Source: JBHPHI01 sp042569595 (lineage in GTDB: Bacteria; Patescibacteriota; Microgenomatia; UBA1400; 2-01-FULL-45-11). From it: a stretch of DNA of 22,578 nt. The stretch is from assembly GCA_042569595.1 (NCBI GenBank), contig JBHPHI010000016.1, positions 1-22,578 of the forward strand, in the 5' to 3' direction. A program made the position numbers and the translations under genes. The notes under the pieces were generated by a model, which saw only the letters and a program-made list of their open reading frames with translations, was not told the DNA's origin and made no database searches. Of this stretch, positions 21,101-22,578 are shown piece after piece; position 1 is the stretch's first letter; every line of letters starts with the position of its first letter.

Positions 21101-22578
21101 GAGACTGGGCCAGCAAAAACATCTAGTGCAAAGGTTGCCATGCCTGCTGCAGCAGTGGCGGTGGCTGGGTTGATTCCTAAGTTTTCTAGTTTTCCAAGAA
21201 GCTTTTCGCCTCTTAATAATTCCGCGTCGGTTCTTTCTCCTGGGACACCAAATCCTAGTCTTATTTCTTTTGATTCAATATCAGCTGCTATACGACCCTG
21301 ACCCTCATAGTTTTGTCTGTTTCCTCTGTAGTAATCTCCTAGATCTGCAAGGGTAGAGGCGTAGTATTCGGCACTGGAGAGTTTGTTGGCAAAACCATCT
21401 CCTTCTTCTGGTGGTAGATGAGTGGCAATAACCACTCCTAATTTATTGCCTAACTGTTCTTTTGTGATGGTATCGTCTACTGCATACATTTCTACTAAAT
21501 TGCCAATGTCTTTTTTAAACTGAGGAGCTCGATCGCCTAGGAGTTCTTCGACAGTTTGAAGGTTCTCACCAGCTGATTCGTGAACAAAATCTTCCCACAT
21601 TTCACGATCTTGGGCGAATCTACCAAGCATTTCTTTGTCGTTGTTTTCTTTGATTGAGAGTTCTCCAACCTCATTATTTGTCTTCATCTCCTCCAGTTTT
21701 TTGAGTGTAAGGCGCTTAATGGCTTCGTCATTGGCAGCTCTTTTGAATGTAAGCTCAACTTTTCTGTTGAATCTGAATAAGCCCTTATCCCAACCTTCTT
21801 GGTTCTGGTATGTTTGTCTAACGTCTTTTCTTAGTTCTTTTCTGTCTTTTTCTTCAAGTCCCCAGAATTCATCTTCGGCTCTTTGTCTTGCTATAAGCAA
21901 TGATTCTCTGGCTGTGTAAGTGCCTGATGCTTCAAGCTCCTTTAGGATCTGATTTCTTTCTCTGAAGAGCTTAGTTTCTCTAAAGTTATTGAAGAAAAGC
22001 GTTCTAAAACCTCTTCCGAGCCTGGTTTCTTTGCCGGTAGACCATCTGTCCCAAGAATCTTTGAAATACTCTCTAGTATTTTGGAAAAAGGCTTTCATTT
22101 TTGGTATATCGTTTTGCTTGAAGGCGGCCACCCAATATCCTTCTAAAATCCCAGGAATTGCTTGATCATTTTTGACAAACTCTCTAGCTACTTCTGAAGC
22201 CTCGGCTTTTCTGGCGTTGTATCCAGCGATAACAATATTGTCGGTAACTTCTGTAACAACGTCTTCATCTTTGTCTTTTTCGATTTCAACATCGTAATCC
22301 TTGTCTTTTTCTGTTTCTGTCTCCACGTCCTTTTCTTTTTCAACTTCGTCTTTATCTGCCTCAACTACAGCGTCTACGTCCTTTTCTTTTTCAACTTCGT
22401 CTTCATCTGCCTCAACTACAACGTCTACGTCCTTTTCTTTTTCAACTTCGTCTTCATCTGCCTCAACTACAACGTCTACGTCCTTTTCTTTTTCAACTTC
22501 GTCTTCATCTGCCTCAACTACAACGTCTACGTCCTTTTCTTTTTCAACTTCGTCTTCATCTGCCTCAACTACAACGTC
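18154..22578 (-). CDS. Giant uncharacterised protein with N-terminal acidic repeats, 5' end beyond the window
   Basis: The frame is open to the last base; an internal GTG at 22326 is only a codon in the repeat array. From the right edge inward: 17-residue acidic/lysine repeats (DVVVEADEDEVEKEKDV); a helical region with many aromatic/charged residues (counting from 22326, about 40-380); hydrophobic stretches at ~393-408 and 420-455 (ISAVALIPIAPVIGAPTIVP) likely inserting in the membrane; another Ala-rich hydrophobic stretch near 708-727; a beta-rich Asp/Thr/Gly part at 770-1010 with repeated ITLENGTEMTLPGE-like strands; and a C-terminal Glu/Lys/Asp-rich tail (1278-1315) echoing the N-terminal repeats. 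No family recognised. The layout suggests a membrane-anchored protein with a large outer or inner domain. Its stop overlaps the ATP-grasp start, so the two are co-translated. Confidence 0.75.
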   Translation of the reverse strand, partial: DVVVEADEDEVEKEKDVDVVVEADEDEVEKEKDVDVVVEADEDEVEKEKDVDVVVEADEDEVEKEKDVDAVVEADKDEVEKEKDVETETEKDKDYDVEIEKDKDEDVVTEVTDNIVIAGYNARKAEASEVAREFVKNDQAIPGILEGYWVAAFKQNDIPKMKAFFQNTREYFKDSWDRWSTGKETRLGRGFRTLFFNNFRETKLFRERNQILKELEASGTYTARESLLIARQRAEDEFWGLEEKDRKELRKDVRQTYQNQEGWDKGLFRFNRKVELTFKRAANDEAIKRLTLKKLEEMKTNNEVGELSIKENNDKEMLGRFAQDREMWEDFVHESAGENLQTVEELLGDRAPQFKKDIGNLVEMYAVDDTITKEQLGNKLGVVIATHLPPEEGDGFANKLSSAEYYASTLADLGDYYRGNRQNYEGQGRIAADIESKEIRLGFGVPGERTDAELLRGEKLLGKLENLGINPATATAAAGMATFALDVFAGPVSSSMYRKAIRSAGISAVALIPIAPVIGAPTIVPLLVGAGVAGGFSFLKERSKMKGKTRAELRRREAGGEALDGPGKRRGLWEKLRIRKSEIDFLNQVSEDVPRVSSRNLLEEISALYDNPGTSEQSLKPNTADDPLAAIGILTKAKAYVEVSDGQKQLVSSKGNPEGMGLISYSSKENISKERAQIDLAIAHLRRDLGNQVGSEASSVLHNMTFSEYTEALTSLRVKAIEDTKPATSLPFAEKLIARWPERFGKKVIGTLSDNEEILKNSLDEDEYIIDDTSLHQARRAINKAINIRSTGKAASSAITAALVGEAILEAGHAERTSEMIDSGDFSGPLTPYQWILSKTHGVNEAQVDAFAPPSIENAFTITTDSGVREIRPPEGFSIVDDGDGHLDLLDKDGEIFLDNFADSETGDVATWTTEFAKNNLTIHGDTLDITDGDPQLITLENGTEMTLPGENWEYIPDENQIVIHVEPENQHFETDIELTLTGGGQFTQESVDTLENLGFDVTKTDIPTTLADLDQGISQFELPDGQVVTMNAYVPEGTQIIADPDIEGAYDLISTEDNSVLVNNMTFRDNGDLVRSPRVMEQLAENNISIKTDVLDTINGTTLTEGEAIPAGFRDIRAGDLDPEGPDGGGGWWNYYRNTIYAETGQYPSNGETNAIKNLLRAYEQNHDGFEYSIRPEDGIPEGIVRNVHFTETFDGNLSAVSAPQSINMWYEEVPVVLTAERPDALLRLSQLVSVAREKMESGEGLSELEQLAYNIGHVGGEHQIAELSREDIDRLLEYMGGGDSPDVETSFSFTPHEVIFSTTEQSLEGSGDTFSHMDLSWNPPTPGDFPDIYPLAVLPPEVEFDTQGPAQIPNYTSNDDEESEKDKDKEVELEIEKEKDVEIEKDKDKEKEVELETNSSAVNASPAPVNIPMPSTTDEDEEDDSIGDALEDLEGGESKENLVKNEDESETEQGVDEAFDDFLESLVQNRSK
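22326..22578 (-). repeat. 51-bp in-frame tandem repeat (about 5 copies, continuing past the edge)
   Basis: Units begin at 22326, 22377, 22428, 22479 and 22530; the last is cut by the window after 49 bases. Units 2-5 look identical and unit 1 differs at two positions. Each encodes 17 residues, so copy-number change keeps the frame. The near-identity indicates recent expansion. Confidence 0.95.

Noticed and set aside
22326..22578. CRISPR array
   Set aside because: Repeats are contiguous 51-bp units without unique spacers and are in frame with the giant protein; this is a coding tandem repeat.

Overview
The window looks like a chromosomal stretch of a small-genome, AT-rich bacterium, most likely a member of the Candidate Phyla Radiation (Patescibacteria, Microgenomates-like). 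This is inferred from low GC, short or absent 5' leaders, many family-less proteins, an isolated rplJ-rplL pair without rplK-rplA or rpoB beside it, and very large uncharacterised proteins. The genetic code appears standard: TAA, TAG and TGA all end recognisable genes. No rRNA, tRNA, CRISPR array, transposase or integrase was found.

Left part (1-7652): the 3' end of a WecG/TagA/CpsF glycosyltransferase; two tiny Cys-X2-Cys genes on the minus strand, divergent from a winged-helix regulator with a repeat-rich promoter region between them; a divergent PlsC-like acyltransferase; two unknown plus-strand genes; a minus-strand excisionase-like HTH gene with a nested inverted repeat in its promoter; a small two-helix membrane protein with a near-consensus promoter and leaderless start; rplL and rplJ with an L10 leader and attenuator; and a two-gene plus-strand operon.

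Middle island (about 7735-9763): a consensus sigma70 promoter (TTGACA-17-TATAAT) opens about 900 bases without a credible gene but full of nested hairpins, including an exact 10-base bulge-to-loop complementarity. This is followed by a multi-pass membrane protein and an overlapping SH3-like small protein, and closed by a multi-helix hairpin with a T-run. Codon use is more GC-rich than in the neighbours. This looks like a large structured non-coding RNA with two partner proteins, possibly horizontally acquired, and is the best candidate here for an undescribed system.

Right part (9762-22578, all minus strand; transcription enters from beyond the right edge): a giant protein (>1,400 aa) starting in 51-bp tandem repeats; a 1,628-aa protein carrying two complete and one partial YheC/YheD-type ATP-grasp modules; a 522-aa protein with a Ulp1/YopJ-like (clan CE) cysteine peptidase domain; a short gene remnant; and a broken gene encoding a kinase-like protein. 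The peptidase protein and the broken kinase-like protein share the same N-terminal domain with different C-terminal enzymatic domains. An ATP-grasp amide ligase beside an isopeptidase-like enzyme and a kinase-like protein suggests a protein or peptide modification locus, or a modular effector set. That functional reading is inference.
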